Assembly (NCBI GenBank): GCA_024402495.1
Contig: JAKSTR010000015.1
Coordinates: 1 to 44,947, forward strand
DNA length: 44,947 nt
DNA from: Treponemataceae bacterium
Lineage (GTDB): Bacteria > Spirochaetota > Spirochaetia > Treponematales > Treponemataceae
Direction: 5' to 3'
In this document: positions 7,726-16,302 of the stretch, piece after piece
Numbering within the stretch: the first letter of the stretch is position 1
How the letters are laid out: every line of letters starts with the position of its first letter
Notes under the pieces: generated by a model
Databases searched by the model: none
Seen by the model: the letters and a program-made list of their open reading frames with translations, nothing else
What the model was told of the DNA's origin: nothing
Made by a program: the position numbers and the translations under genes

Positions 7726-9567
7726 TTATGCGCCTAAAAACTGCAAATGGGTTTTTACGGAACGGATAATTTCTTCGTAGATGATTTTTGATTTTTCCAG
7801 CGGATTTCTGGCATTGGCGCAAAGTTTTTCAAGTTTCTTTTCTGTGGGAAAAACCAGCGATGCAAGTTCTGCCGCCTGATTTTTTAAAATATTCTGGTCT
7901 ATCTGGGCAAGTTTTTGGGCGGCAAGGTCGCCGCGCATTTTACCGGCTAGCGCATCGCTGCAAATGGTGCGCGCATTTTGGGCGTTTACCAGAATGCTTT
8001 TCAGCATTTGGGCGGCTTCGTTTATGGCGCGGTCAAAATTTTTACTGCGTTCTTCAATTTGGGCAATTTTTTCGCTTTCGCTTTTTTCAATTGAAAGTTT
8101 TACAGCCTGCTTTTCTTTTAAGGTTTCCGGTCTGGCTAAAATTTCTTCTGCCGGCGCGTAAGGCATGCCCGGAATTTTTATGCCGTATTTCTGCATGTTA
8201 AAGGTTGTGCAGGTTTTGCCAAATTCGGCACATTTGCTTTCAAACCACCATGCATAAAGAGCCATGCGCTGGTCGCTCAGCACTTTGCCGCCTGCGTTGT
8301 CGTCCGCATAATACGGAAAAGCGCCGTAAAGCGCGTTGAAAGCGTCGGTTTCGGCAGGCTTCAGGCGGCTGCTAAGCCTGTGGGAACGTTCTTCAAACGT
8401 GCTGCCCTTAAAATGGGTTTTGTTCTGCGGAAAACTTAAATCAAGCCCAGTCATGAAAATATTTTTGCAGCCGCAAAGCCGGGCAAAATCCCACGCGGTT
8501 GTTACAACCGAACCGCCTGCGCCAAGTTCGCCGCGATTTTCGGTGCGCTTTTCTATAAACTTGCCAAGCGGGTAAAGCGAAGAACATAAAACGATTTCCT
8601 TGCATTCAAAGCGGAAAACCGGCGGAAAAGATGCCAGTTCGGTGATTAATACGCTGCTCGGCGCTTTCAGGTTGTCCAGATGGCGCAAGTTCCAGTATTG
8701 GGGGTCGCATACAACGATAAAATCGGGTTCTACGCCGGCTTTCAGGCAGGCTTTTAGGGCTGTATCAACGCAGACGGTCAGACAGCGCCGGTGAATTTGC
8801 GGCAATACCGGCAGAAACTGGTCTAGGCTTGGACCGGCGGCAATTACGCAGGCATCGAGGCTGGCAAATTTACCAAAGAACTTGCTTACGCCGTCCAGTT
8901 TTTTTGCCGCAGGCAGGTTCCGGCACATATTTCGCAGCCACAAAAGCGAAAATTTGTCCAGCGTTGCCTGATTTATTTCTTTTTTCTGCTTGTTGCGCTG
9001 AATAAGTTCCTGCAGGGCATTAAAATACTGAGCGTTATGCGCAATCTGGTTTTTGTTCAATATAAAATGGCAGTTTTCTATGCCGATTCTTTCTAAAATT
9101 GCAATTACGCTTTGCTGGGGCGCGGCAAGAAGCAGCACGCAGGAATTCTGTTCAAAAACCGGCGTCCAGTCTGCAAGGCTCAGCGCCAGAAGCAGGCGCA
9201 CGGGGTCGCATTCTATTAAAACAAGGCTTTTATTCTGAAAAGTTTTTGCAAATTTAATTGCGCCGTAACCAAGCCCGAAACCCATAAAAACCGCTGCATC
9301 TTTTTGCCTGATATTTTCATCGTTTATAAGGCGTGCGGCTTCTTTCTGCGGGTCGTATGCCGAATGAAGGGGTTTCTGGTCAAATACGGCAACGGGCAGA
9401 CCGGTTTTGCTTTGGCTTACCGTCACGCCGCAGATTTTTTCAAGACCGGCAATTTCAATCTGGTTTATTTCGCAGCCCAAAACTTCTTTAAGCGTTGCAA
9501 GTTCTGCATAAAGGTCAGCAAAACGTTTCTGCAAAAGTTCAAGGTTTTTATTCAAGAGTGAGTTCAA
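7726..9567 (-). CDS. DUF115 / motility-accessory-factor-like protein (MptE-like fold)
   Basis: About 613 residues from a TTG at 9567, chosen because GGAG lies 10 nt upstream and the protein-like sequence begins there (NSLLNKNLELLQKRF). Residues about 90-140 (FMGFGLGYGAIKFA, LVLIECDPVRL) look like a Rossmann-type N-terminal domain. The central DUF115 core has VIAAGPSLD and VCVDTALKACLKAGVEPDFIVVCD. A helical, Lys/Glu-rich C-terminal region follows. Homologues include Campylobacter Maf proteins, linked to flagellin glycosylation, and 6-hydroxymethylpterin pyrophosphokinase-like enzymes. In a spirochaete a flagellin-modification role is plausible but inferred. The start overlaps the end of ftsI by 20 nt, so the two are probably translationally coupled. 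Confidence 0.85.
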   Translation of the reverse strand: MNSLLNKNLELLQKRFADLYAELATLKEVLGCEINQIEIAGLEKICGVTVSQSKTGLPVAVFDQKPLHSAYDPQKEAARLINDENIRQKDAAVFMGFGLGYGAIKFAKTFQNKSLVLIECDPVRLLLALSLADWTPVFEQNSCVLLLAAPQQSVIAILERIGIENCHFILNKNQIAHNAQYFNALQELIQRNKQKKEINQATLDKFSLLWLRNMCRNLPAAKKLDGVSKFFGKFASLDACVIAAGPSLDQFLPVLPQIHRRCLTVCVDTALKACLKAGVEPDFIVVCDPQYWNLRHLDNLKAPSSVLITELASFPPVFRFECKEIVLCSSLYPLGKFIEKRTENRGELGAGGSVVTTAWDFARLCGCKNIFMTGLDLSFPQNKTHFKGSTFEERSHRLSSRLKPAETDAFNALYGAFPYYADDNAGGKVLSDQRMALYAWWFESKCAEFGKTCTTFNMQKYGIKIPGMPYAPAEEILARPETLKEKQAVKLSIEKSESEKIAQIEERSKNFDRAINEAAQMLKSILVNAQNARTICSDALAGKMRGDLAAQKLAQIDQNILKNQAAELASLVFPTEKKLEKLCANARNPLEKSKIIYEEIIRSVKTHLQFLGA

Positions 9568-11500
9568 TTGCCATGTTCTCCGTAACGGGTGTGCCGGGCG
9601 GCGGATTCTGGGAAACAACCCAGCCGTCGCCTTTTATTGTTATCTGCAGGTCGGTGCGGCTTAAAAGCGGCGTTAGCAGGCGTTTGGGGTAGCCTGTCAA
9701 ATCGGGCATGTAGGTTGCAATTGCAACCGGGCGGTCCTGCGGTATGGTAATTTTACCCGGGTGATTTATGGAAATTGCCCGGTCGCGTTGCATGCCCAGA
9801 TAGTCGATTATTACGTTCGCTGCGTCGTGTATGATAGGCGCAACGATGCGTCCGCCGTAGGTTTCGCCTTTTGCCTTTGTAATTACGATATAAAGAATTA
9901 TCTCAGGGTCTTCAATCGGGAAAACCGAAATGCAGCTTGAAAGGAAGTCGGTGCTGCTGTAGCCGCCGTGCACTTCGTCCAGCATTTGCGCCGTACCGGT
10001 TTTAACGCCGATGTTTATGTCGCTGATGTTTGCGCGGCTTCCCGTTCCGCTTTTGGCAGTGGTTTCCATGCAGCTTAAAACATAGTCCGCGGTAGATTTC
10101 TTTATGATTTGCGGCATTGGTTTTGGCACGTGCTGGTAAATTACGTTGTCTTCTTTATCAACAATTTTAGAAACTACCGTTAACGGCACAGGCACGCCGC
10201 CGTTTGCCAGGGCTGTTGCCGCCTGTACCATCTGTACTGCGGTAACACTGATTTCCTGCCCGATTGCAATAGTCGGTTTTGAACGTGCCGACCAGAATTT
10301 GTCCTGCGTATCTTTTACGGAACCGGCGGATTTTCCTTCAAGTTCAATTTCGGGAATAGAACCGAACCCCAGATTATGAATCTGGGCAAGAAAATATTCT
10401 GCGTTGATTTTCTGGCTCATTTGCGCCAGTGCGTCGTTGCAGGAATATTTCAAGGCTTCACGGGCGGTTAAAGTGCCGTGATGGTCAAGACAGTTTATGC
10501 GTACAACTTCGCCTTTGGTGCGCACTTCAAATACGCCGTCGCATACAAATTTTTCATCCGGGCTGATAACCCCCGCATCCAGAAACGAAGCAACGGAAAA
10601 AATCTTAAAAACAGAACCCGGTTCGTAGGAATATCCGATCGGGCGGTTTAAACGCTGGGCTTCCGTTGAACTTGGGTATTCGTTAAGGTTTGGCGACGGC
10701 AAACTGATGTAAGTCAATATTTCGCCGGTTTTTGCTTCTGCGGCAAGCAGCATCATGCTTTCTGCCTGAGTCGTTTCCATGGCGCTTTTTGCAAGCTGTT
10801 CAAGCTTGTACTGAAGGTTGCTGTCAATTGTAAGCAGAACATTGTTGCCGTAGTCGTTTATAAGCTTGCTGTTCTGCGGCGGCGCCAGAGTAGAATCAAG
10901 GCTGTGTTCAATACCGGCAAGCCCGGTGTTATCGCTGCCGACAAAACCGATTAGCTGCGCCGCCATGCTGTTTTCGGGGTAGGCGCGGGTAGTGGTTTCT
11001 TCAAGCCTTATGCCGTGAATATTTGCCGCGGCAACCGCTGCAAGCACGTCATCGGCTTCGCTTTGTGAAATTTTCTTTTTAATGTAAGTGAAACTGTTGG
11101 TGGTCGCCTTCAGCTTATCCGAAATTTCCCGGCTTTCAATTCCGATAATCGGGCTTAAAATCTGGGCAAAAATATCGTAGTTTTCTTCGCGCAGTTTTTT
11201 TGGATCTACGCCAAGATTGTAAACCTTGGTTTGAATGGCAAGAACTTTACCGTTTCGGTCTAAAATTGAACCGCGTTCGCGGATTTGGGTTTCTACCGCG
11301 GTGGGCTGCGCAGGCTGAAACATGAGGGATGCAAATTTTGCCATAATCGCGCCAATGCCTGCGGTCATGATGATGGTGAAAAATAAAAGTCTTCCTGTAG
11401 AATAAAAGCCGTTTGTCGTTTTGGATTTCAGCCACCCGATAAATCCGCGTTCGCCGGAATCTCTTTTTGGCGGTTCTGAATAGAATGCGTCGGTTGTCAT
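9548..11500 (-). CDS. ftsI: Class B penicillin-binding protein, FtsI/PBP3-like with PASTA domain
   Basis: 650 residues. It cross-links peptidoglycan by transpeptidation at the septum or lateral wall. A cytoplasmic N-terminus is followed by one membrane helix (about 36-60), a dimerisation domain starting RERGSILDRNGKVLA, and a transpeptidase domain. The catalytic motifs are S296-V-F-K299, S353-C-N355 and K500-T-G502. The last 60 residues look like a PASTA domain (MPDLTGYPKRLLTPLL, NPPPGTPV), seen in FtsI/SpoVD-type proteins. Its ATG overlaps the lepB stop in ATGA, and its own end overlaps the next gene, indicating a tightly coupled operon. FtsI rather than a paralogue is likely but not proven, since ftsW is not nearby. 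Confidence 0.92.
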   Translation of the reverse strand: MTTDAFYSEPPKRDSGERGFIGWLKSKTTNGFYSTGRLLFFTIIMTAGIGAIMAKFASLMFQPAQPTAVETQIRERGSILDRNGKVLAIQTKVYNLGVDPKKLREENYDIFAQILSPIIGIESREISDKLKATTNSFTYIKKKISQSEADDVLAAVAAANIHGIRLEETTTRAYPENSMAAQLIGFVGSDNTGLAGIEHSLDSTLAPPQNSKLINDYGNNVLLTIDSNLQYKLEQLAKSAMETTQAESMMLLAAEAKTGEILTYISLPSPNLNEYPSSTEAQRLNRPIGYSYEPGSVFKIFSVASFLDAGVISPDEKFVCDGVFEVRTKGEVVRINCLDHHGTLTAREALKYSCNDALAQMSQKINAEYFLAQIHNLGFGSIPEIELEGKSAGSVKDTQDKFWSARSKPTIAIGQEISVTAVQMVQAATALANGGVPVPLTVVSKIVDKEDNVIYQHVPKPMPQIIKKSTADYVLSCMETTAKSGTGSRANISDINIGVKTGTAQMLDEVHGGYSSTDFLSSCISVFPIEDPEIILYIVITKAKGETYGGRIVAPIIHDAANVIIDYLGMQRDRAISINHPGKITIPQDRPVAIATYMPDLTGYPKRLLTPLLSRTDLQITIKGDGWVVSQNPPPGTPVTENMAIELTLE

Positions 11501-11985
11501 TTGCAGACCGCCTTGCTTAAAACATTTGCGGTACTGACAAAACCGTATTCGCGCGAATCGACAGATTCTTCGTAATTGTCGCCGACAGCTAAAATCATTC
11601 CTTCCGGAACTTGGTGAGAATGTTGCATTTTATGAAACTGTTCGCTGGTTAAAGGAATATTTTTGCCGTTCACTTTTAGAATATACCCCGATTCTTCAGA
11701 AAATTCCATACTCTGGTTTGCTACGGCAACGCAGCGTTTTATTACCACGTGACCGTTCTGCACATATAAAACTATATCGTCAGTTTTTGGTTCTTTCCAT
11801 TGTACAAAAAACGTAGAAGAAAAGGGTTTTATTATGCCGTAGGCAAGTTTGTTTTCTATTATAAGGCTACCGGTTTTTAAAGTCGGCAGCATGGAAACGC
11901 CTTCAATTTTGCGAATGTCGAAAACGAATAGTTTTAGAAAAATACCGGCTAAAAGTCCGAGTATTAAACAGCGGCTGAATTTCAT
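11497..11985 (-). CDS. lepB: Type I signal peptidase
   Basis: 162 residues from the ATG at 11985; an in-frame TTG at 12015 is an alternative. It removes signal peptides from exported proteins at the outer face of the inner membrane. One N-terminal membrane helix (about 5-22) is followed by GVSMLPTL with nucleophile Ser31. HVVIKRCVA carries general-base Lys83, and GDNYEESVDSREYGFV is the conserved box near the C-terminus. It is short, as in minimal bacterial Lep enzymes. It is the first gene of the lepB-ftsI-DUF115 set. No good Shine-Dalgarno sequence is seen before either start, and the TTTTCTTCTATTATT motif begins right at the TTG. Confidence 0.92.
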   Translation of the reverse strand: MKFSRCLILGLLAGIFLKLFVFDIRKIEGVSMLPTLKTGSLIIENKLAYGIIKPFSSTFFVQWKEPKTDDIVLYVQNGHVVIKRCVAVANQSMEFSEESGYILKVNGKNIPLTSEQFHKMQHSHQVPEGMILAVGDNYEESVDSREYGFVSTANVLSKAVCK

Positions 11986-12015
11986 AGGTAAAAGACAGTT
12001 TATCAAAATCTGCAA

Positions 12016-12269
12016 TTTTCTTCTATTATTATTGTGATTATTGCGCGTTATTGAAAAATTGAAAAATCCTGCCGCCCAAAAATATGATTTTAAAACCGAA
12101 CGGGTTCTGAACCGGATTCTTCATGGCACGGCTTTTCACCCGGCTGAAAAGGCTGAAAATCAAAATCCTGTAAAAATGCAAAGCTGAACTGTACAGGACA
12201 GAATAAAATTTAGTGCGCTTTTAGCATGGTTTTATTAACCTTGGGCTTTTGCAGACCGATAAACAATGT
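12016..12269. other. Divergent intergenic region between lepB and the M23 peptidase gene
   Basis: It holds one copy of the recurrent TTTTCTTCTATTATT motif (12016-12030) and an inverted repeat TCCTGTA/TACAGGA near 12163-12207. Both genes need promoters here, but I see no consensus -35/-10 pair on either strand that I would defend. Confidence 0.4.
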
Positions 12270-13547
12270 ATGGAAATTTATTCGTTTAACCAGCCACAGC
12301 CTGCTGCAAAGCCGCGCAAAAATATTTTGCCGCGCACAGGCTATAAACCGGCGTATAAAAGCGGCGTAAAAGCCGGCGCCAGACGGCATTTTAAGGCTGA
12401 AAGAACAGACAGTTATACACCTTCTTTTTCTGTGCCCAGTTTTGACTATTACAGCGGCTCCGGCGCGGCGGCAACTTTTGCCCCGGGTTCGGTAAAGCAG
12501 GGCGGCGATGGTTTTGCCTTAGGGCAGAATGCGCTTGATTTTGTAAAAAGCCATACTTTAAACGTTTTTGCCTTTCTTGCCGCCCTTGCGGTGATAAGCG
12601 TAATTGTTTACGCCGGCATGCAGGCAGCAGATTATCTTGATTATATAGAATATTTTTTTGCAGAGCCTGTAAATCTGGAAGTAAGCCGCAGTTTTGACGA
12701 CCAGATTTTGGACGATGCGATGAGCAATTTTATTTTTACTCAGGGTGAAGAAGTTGTTGTAGACGAAAACGGCAATATTATTTCTGCAATTCCGCAGGAA
12801 TTTGCCTATACCGAACCGGTAACTTTTAAAAACTACGTGGTAAAACCCAACGACAGCGTTTCTGTTATTTGCCAGAAATTTGGTCTGACTAATGTTTCTA
12901 CGATTATTGCGGCAAATAACATTGCCAACGCCAAGCGTTTGCAGGCTGGAAAAACTCTGGTTGTGCCTTCGCTTGACGGAATGTTTTATACCGTTGCAAA
13001 AGGCGACAGCATAGAAAAAATTGCGGCAGACTATAATATTTCAATTGAACAGCTGATAGACGTAAACGATCTGGAAAGTTCTGCATTAACCGCCGGACAG
13101 AAACTTTTTGTACCGGGCGCAAAAATGCAGGGCGACGAACTGAAGCGCGCTTTGGGCGAATTGTACATTTGTCCGGTAAAAGACAGCTGGCGTTTAACCA
13201 GCCGTTTCGGCAAGCGCGCAGACCCGTTTACCGGCGTTACGACCAGCCATACCGGCATTGATATGGCGGCACCGCTGAAAACACCAATTTATGCTTCAAG
13301 CGACGGTACGGTTTCTGTTGTAAGCACCAGCCGGGTTTACGGAAATTATATTGTTATTACCCACGCCGGCGGTTACCAGACCCTTTATGCGCATCTGTAT
13401 TCAACCGGCGTAAAGCAGGGGCAGAAAGTAAGTCAGGGCGCAAAAATCGGATTGATGGGTTCAACCGGCTACAGTACTGGTTCGCACCTGCACTTTACGG
13501 TTTACAAAAACGGCAAGCTGATAGACCCGTTTGAAATATTGAAATAG
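12270..13547 (+). CDS. LysM / M23 peptidoglycan endopeptidase-family protein
   Basis: 425 residues from the ATG at 12270 (an upstream TTG at 12249 is possible; neither has a clear Shine-Dalgarno sequence). A cytoplasmic basic N-terminus of about 90 residues leads to one membrane helix (FAFLAALAVISVIVYAGM). Two LysM modules follow, starting YVVKPNDSVSVICQKFGL and FYTVAKGDSIEKIAADYNI. The C-terminal M23 (LytM) domain has HTGIDMA and HLHF, which carry the usual His, Asp and His zinc ligands, so it may be catalytically active. The protein would be anchored in the inner membrane and bind and cut, or organise, peptidoglycan in the periplasm. The propeller/deacetylase-like gene starts 99 nt downstream and is probably in the same operon. 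Confidence 0.92.
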   Translation: MEIYSFNQPQPAAKPRKNILPRTGYKPAYKSGVKAGARRHFKAERTDSYTPSFSVPSFDYYSGSGAAATFAPGSVKQGGDGFALGQNALDFVKSHTLNVFAFLAALAVISVIVYAGMQAADYLDYIEYFFAEPVNLEVSRSFDDQILDDAMSNFIFTQGEEVVVDENGNIISAIPQEFAYTEPVTFKNYVVKPNDSVSVICQKFGLTNVSTIIAANNIANAKRLQAGKTLVVPSLDGMFYTVAKGDSIEKIAADYNISIEQLIDVNDLESSALTAGQKLFVPGAKMQGDELKRALGELYICPVKDSWRLTSRFGKRADPFTGVTTSHTGIDMAAPLKTPIYASSDGTVSVVSTSRVYGNYIVITHAGGYQTLYAHLYSTGVKQGQKVSQGAKIGLMGSTGYSTGSHLHFTVYKNGKLIDPFEILK

Positions 13548-13646
13548 CGGTTTTGTATATTTTATATGAAGGAAGGCTCTGGAATTTTCAAAATTTCAGG
13601 TCTTTCTTTAAAAAGTTTTCAACCAAAAGAAGAATGGAGAAAAAAC

Positions 13647-15902
13647 GTGAAAAATCATAATTTTGGAATTTTGCTAAAAACTTTGTGCTTTATGTGCCTG
13701 TTTTTAATTGCCTGTCCGGTTTGGGCGGTAATTCATTTTGATAATCTGGACTTAAACGCAAAAAATACACTGCTTTTTTCGGCAAGTGCTGCAACGCCAT
13801 GGGTTCCGCAGTACGACGCGCTTTTTACCGCTTCCTGCGACGGTACGAACGTGCGCATTCTTTCATGTTTCCCCGAAGCCATGGAACTTTTGGAAGAAGG
13901 CAAAACCCTGCAAATCCGCAACTGGTTTGGTACGGCGCGTTTTAGTGCCGAAAACAACGCCATCAAATGGACAAGCCGCACGCCGATTTTTGAAAACGGC
14001 AAGCCGCTTTCCTACAATCCGCCGGCAGTTATGCAGGTTAGCCCGAACGGAAAATACACCGCCGTTTTGCGCAAAACCAGCCCGGCTTATGCAGAGCTGC
14101 TTTTAATTGATGAAGAAAATTCCATTCAGACGGTAATTGCTGAAAACGTGCCCTTTGACACAAAGGTTGTTCCCGTAAAATGGGCTTACGATTCAAGCTT
14201 TTTTGTGTATCAGAATCAGGGGAAAATTCTTTTTGCCCAGCCGAATATGTTTTTTGAATCTGCCCGTATCGGCGAACAGTTCCGCACTTTGGGCGAAGGT
14301 ACAATAAACAACGTTTACTGGTGCGAAAACGGCGATTTGATTATTGCCCAGGGCAAAGATCTGTTTGCCTTGCCCAAAACTGAACTTTATACTCGTTCGC
14401 TTTATGCAAATGTGGTGGGCAGCGGCAAGCGCATTGGCAGTTTGCCTGCAATTTTTGACAACAAGCGCGACAGTTTCTGGTTTGATAAAACCGGTAAAGC
14501 CGTTTTGTACGTGCAGAACAACAGCAATCTGTGGCTTTTGCAGATTGATTCCGGGGCAAACGGGAAAAATGCCTTTGTTGCGCCTTTCGTAAGCCTGCCA
14601 AATCAGGTAAGCAGTGTGCAGGTTTTCTGGACCAGCGAAAATCTGCCGATTATTTGGGCAACCCAGCTTTTGAACGGCAGGACAAATGCAATTGCGTTCA
14701 AAATGAACAGAACCGTGCTTGCAAACGGCAGTTCTACTTACGGAGTTTCTGCCCTTGCCCTGCCGCAAAATGCCTGCATACCAAAAATTTCGCCAAATGG
14801 TGAAAAAATTGCCTTTACCAGCGACGAAGGCCTGTTTGTTTACAACTGCAAAAACTGGCAGAGCGTAGAAGTTTATAAAGAAGAAAAAGTTCACACTTAT
14901 TTGTGGGCAAATGATACGGCGCTTTTTGTAGGCGGCTGGCAGACAATCCGCAGCTGGAACATCAGCACAAAGGTTCAGCACGTTTTGTTTCTGTCTTCGG
15001 CACAGAACTTTGGCTGGAATGCCAGCGGACAGAATGTTCTGGCGGAAGTTGCAGGCAAAACGCTGGTTTTTAACCAGTCTACCGGATTGTGGCATATTAG
15101 CGGCGAAAAATTGAACCCGAAACGCAATGTGCAGAACGAAAGCGTGCGCGTTTTTATTGACGACAGCAAGAACGGCTATTTTGAAAATGCTATTTACGTG
15201 CGCTATGTTGCCGAAAATACTTTTACCAAGCCGCTTTTTATAGAACCTGCCGCAACCGAAACCGGCGCGTACAAAGCCCAAAAGCCGAAAGTTGCCTTGT
15301 GTTTTGAAGCGCTGGACAACGACGACGGTTTGACCGACATTCTGGCAACTTTGCAGGATAACGGGGTAAAGGCAACTTTCTTTATAAACGGTGAGTTTAT
15401 CCGCAGGTTTCCTACCGGCGTGCAGGAAATTGTTGCAGGCGGTCATCAGTGCGGTTCTATGTTTTTCAGCACAATTGATTTGCTTTCGCCGAATTACAAT
15501 ATTGACGAAGCTTTTATTTTGCAGGGGCTGGCACGCAACGAAGATGAATTTTTTGACTTGACGGGCAAAGATATGTCTTTAATCTGGCATACGCCGGATT
15601 ATATTAGCAACAGCATGATAAATGCGGCGGGCGCAAAAGCCGGTTATACTTTTGTAATGCCAAATATTGCTCCGGCGGACTGGGTAACAAGCGAAACTGC
15701 GGTGAGAGTGCCGGGTATGTATAAAAGTTCCGCAGAACTGGTTGAACAGACAGTAAAGCAGCTTAAACCGGGCTGCACAATTACTTTGCAGGTTGGCTTA
15801 AGCAAGGGAAAACGCCCGGATTATGTTTACGAATATCTGGACAGCCTTATTAACGAAATTCTGGCACAGGGTTACGAAATAACAACCTATTCCCACCGCT
15901 AG
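13647..15902 (+). CDS. Exported beta-propeller protein with degenerate polysaccharide-deacetylase domain
   Basis: 751 residues from a GTG at 13647, preceded by GGAG at good spacing and followed at once by a signal peptide (LLKTLCFMCLFLIACPVWA). The longer frame from 13566 would put 27 residues ahead of that signal. Residues about 30-540 contain TolB/WD40-like repeats (for example SPNGKYTAVL and SPNGEKIAFTSDEGLFVY). The last 200 residues have the NodB deacetylase fold: VKATFFINGEFI, GGHQCGS, then a late strand VTLQVG-like. The metal-binding motifs are lost: TFDDG is replaced by CFEALDNDDG, and the HxxxH motif reads MFFST. It is therefore probably a non-catalytic sugar-binding or structural domain. 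A terminator follows at 16123. Confidence 0.8.
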   Translation: MKNHNFGILLKTLCFMCLFLIACPVWAVIHFDNLDLNAKNTLLFSASAATPWVPQYDALFTASCDGTNVRILSCFPEAMELLEEGKTLQIRNWFGTARFSAENNAIKWTSRTPIFENGKPLSYNPPAVMQVSPNGKYTAVLRKTSPAYAELLLIDEENSIQTVIAENVPFDTKVVPVKWAYDSSFFVYQNQGKILFAQPNMFFESARIGEQFRTLGEGTINNVYWCENGDLIIAQGKDLFALPKTELYTRSLYANVVGSGKRIGSLPAIFDNKRDSFWFDKTGKAVLYVQNNSNLWLLQIDSGANGKNAFVAPFVSLPNQVSSVQVFWTSENLPIIWATQLLNGRTNAIAFKMNRTVLANGSSTYGVSALALPQNACIPKISPNGEKIAFTSDEGLFVYNCKNWQSVEVYKEEKVHTYLWANDTALFVGGWQTIRSWNISTKVQHVLFLSSAQNFGWNASGQNVLAEVAGKTLVFNQSTGLWHISGEKLNPKRNVQNESVRVFIDDSKNGYFENAIYVRYVAENTFTKPLFIEPAATETGAYKAQKPKVALCFEALDNDDGLTDILATLQDNGVKATFFINGEFIRRFPTGVQEIVAGGHQCGSMFFSTIDLLSPNYNIDEAFILQGLARNEDEFFDLTGKDMSLIWHTPDYISNSMINAAGAKAGYTFVMPNIAPADWVTSETAVRVPGMYKSSAELVEQTVKQLKPGCTITLQVGLSKGKRPDYVYEYLDSLINEILAQGYEITTYSHR

Positions 15903-15985
15903 GATTTTGCGTTTCAGTTAACAACCCGAATGTCGAGTTTGAAAAATTGATAAAAGAATCGCTTTTATCAAATGCAACTTGTTTT

Positions 15986-16064
15986 GACATGCTGAACTTG
16001 ATAGCCTTCGGCGGCTGCGCCCAGCATCTGGCATTGACAAATATCGTAAGAGTTTGGGATGACA
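15986..16064 (+). repeat. Degenerate interspersed intergenic repeat (CATGCTGAACTTG type)
   Basis: Contains GACATGCTGAACTTG (15986-16000), a stem ATGCTG/CAGCAT (15989-15994 with 16022-16027), and ends TTGGGATGACA. A related fragment GTCATGCTGAATTTG lies at 24032-24046. This resembles intergenic palindromic repeats common in several bacterial genomes. It lies between convergent genes. Confidence 0.4.
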
Positions 16065-16122
16065 CAACTTTAAGATTCGACATTTGACCTGATAGTTCTT
16101 ATAGCCAGAAAAAAAAATAAAA

Positions 16123-16148
16123 GCCGCAGATTTTGTCTGCGGCTTTTT
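16123..16148. terminator. Bidirectional terminator between the deacetylase-like and carboxypeptidase genes
   Basis: 8-bp perfect stem GCCGCAGA/TCTGCGGC, 5-nt loop, A-run before and T-run after on the plus strand. It serves the plus-strand gene ending at 15902 and can also stop minus-strand transcription from the carboxypeptidase gene. Confidence 0.88.
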
Positions 16149-16260
16149 GCTTTGTATGTATTATCTGCGCCGCCGGGTTTAATGCGCAAAAGAATCGTTC
16201 AGGCTGCTTGCCTCATAGTCGTAATAAAACGGCTTGAACATGGAACGCCATTCCGGCAGA

Positions 16261-16302
16261 AATAAACGATGTTTTGTATGAATGCATCGAAGAATCGTTT
16301 AT
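16261..16302 (-). other. Inverted repeat over the carboxypeptidase stop codon
   Basis: Perfect 10-bp AT-rich arms AATAAACGAT and ATCGTTTATT (16261-16270 with 16293-16302), 22-nt loop. The right arm contains the stop codon of the minus-strand gene. It may protect the mRNA 3' end. The 16150-16260 stretch has no convincing gene. Confidence 0.5.

Noticed and set aside
14193-15446. 417-codon ORF opposite the propeller/deacetylase-like gene
   Set aside because: The plus-strand frame has the signal peptide, ribosome-binding site and domain signatures; the reverse frame is a codon-bias shadow.
15850-16083. 77-codon ORF on the minus strand between convergent genes
   Set aside because: No ribosome-binding site, overlaps the 3' end of the upstream gene and an intergenic repeat.
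16123-16298. tRNA or other known RNA gene
   Set aside because: Only a terminator and an inverted repeat are seen; no cloverleaf or known RNA motif.
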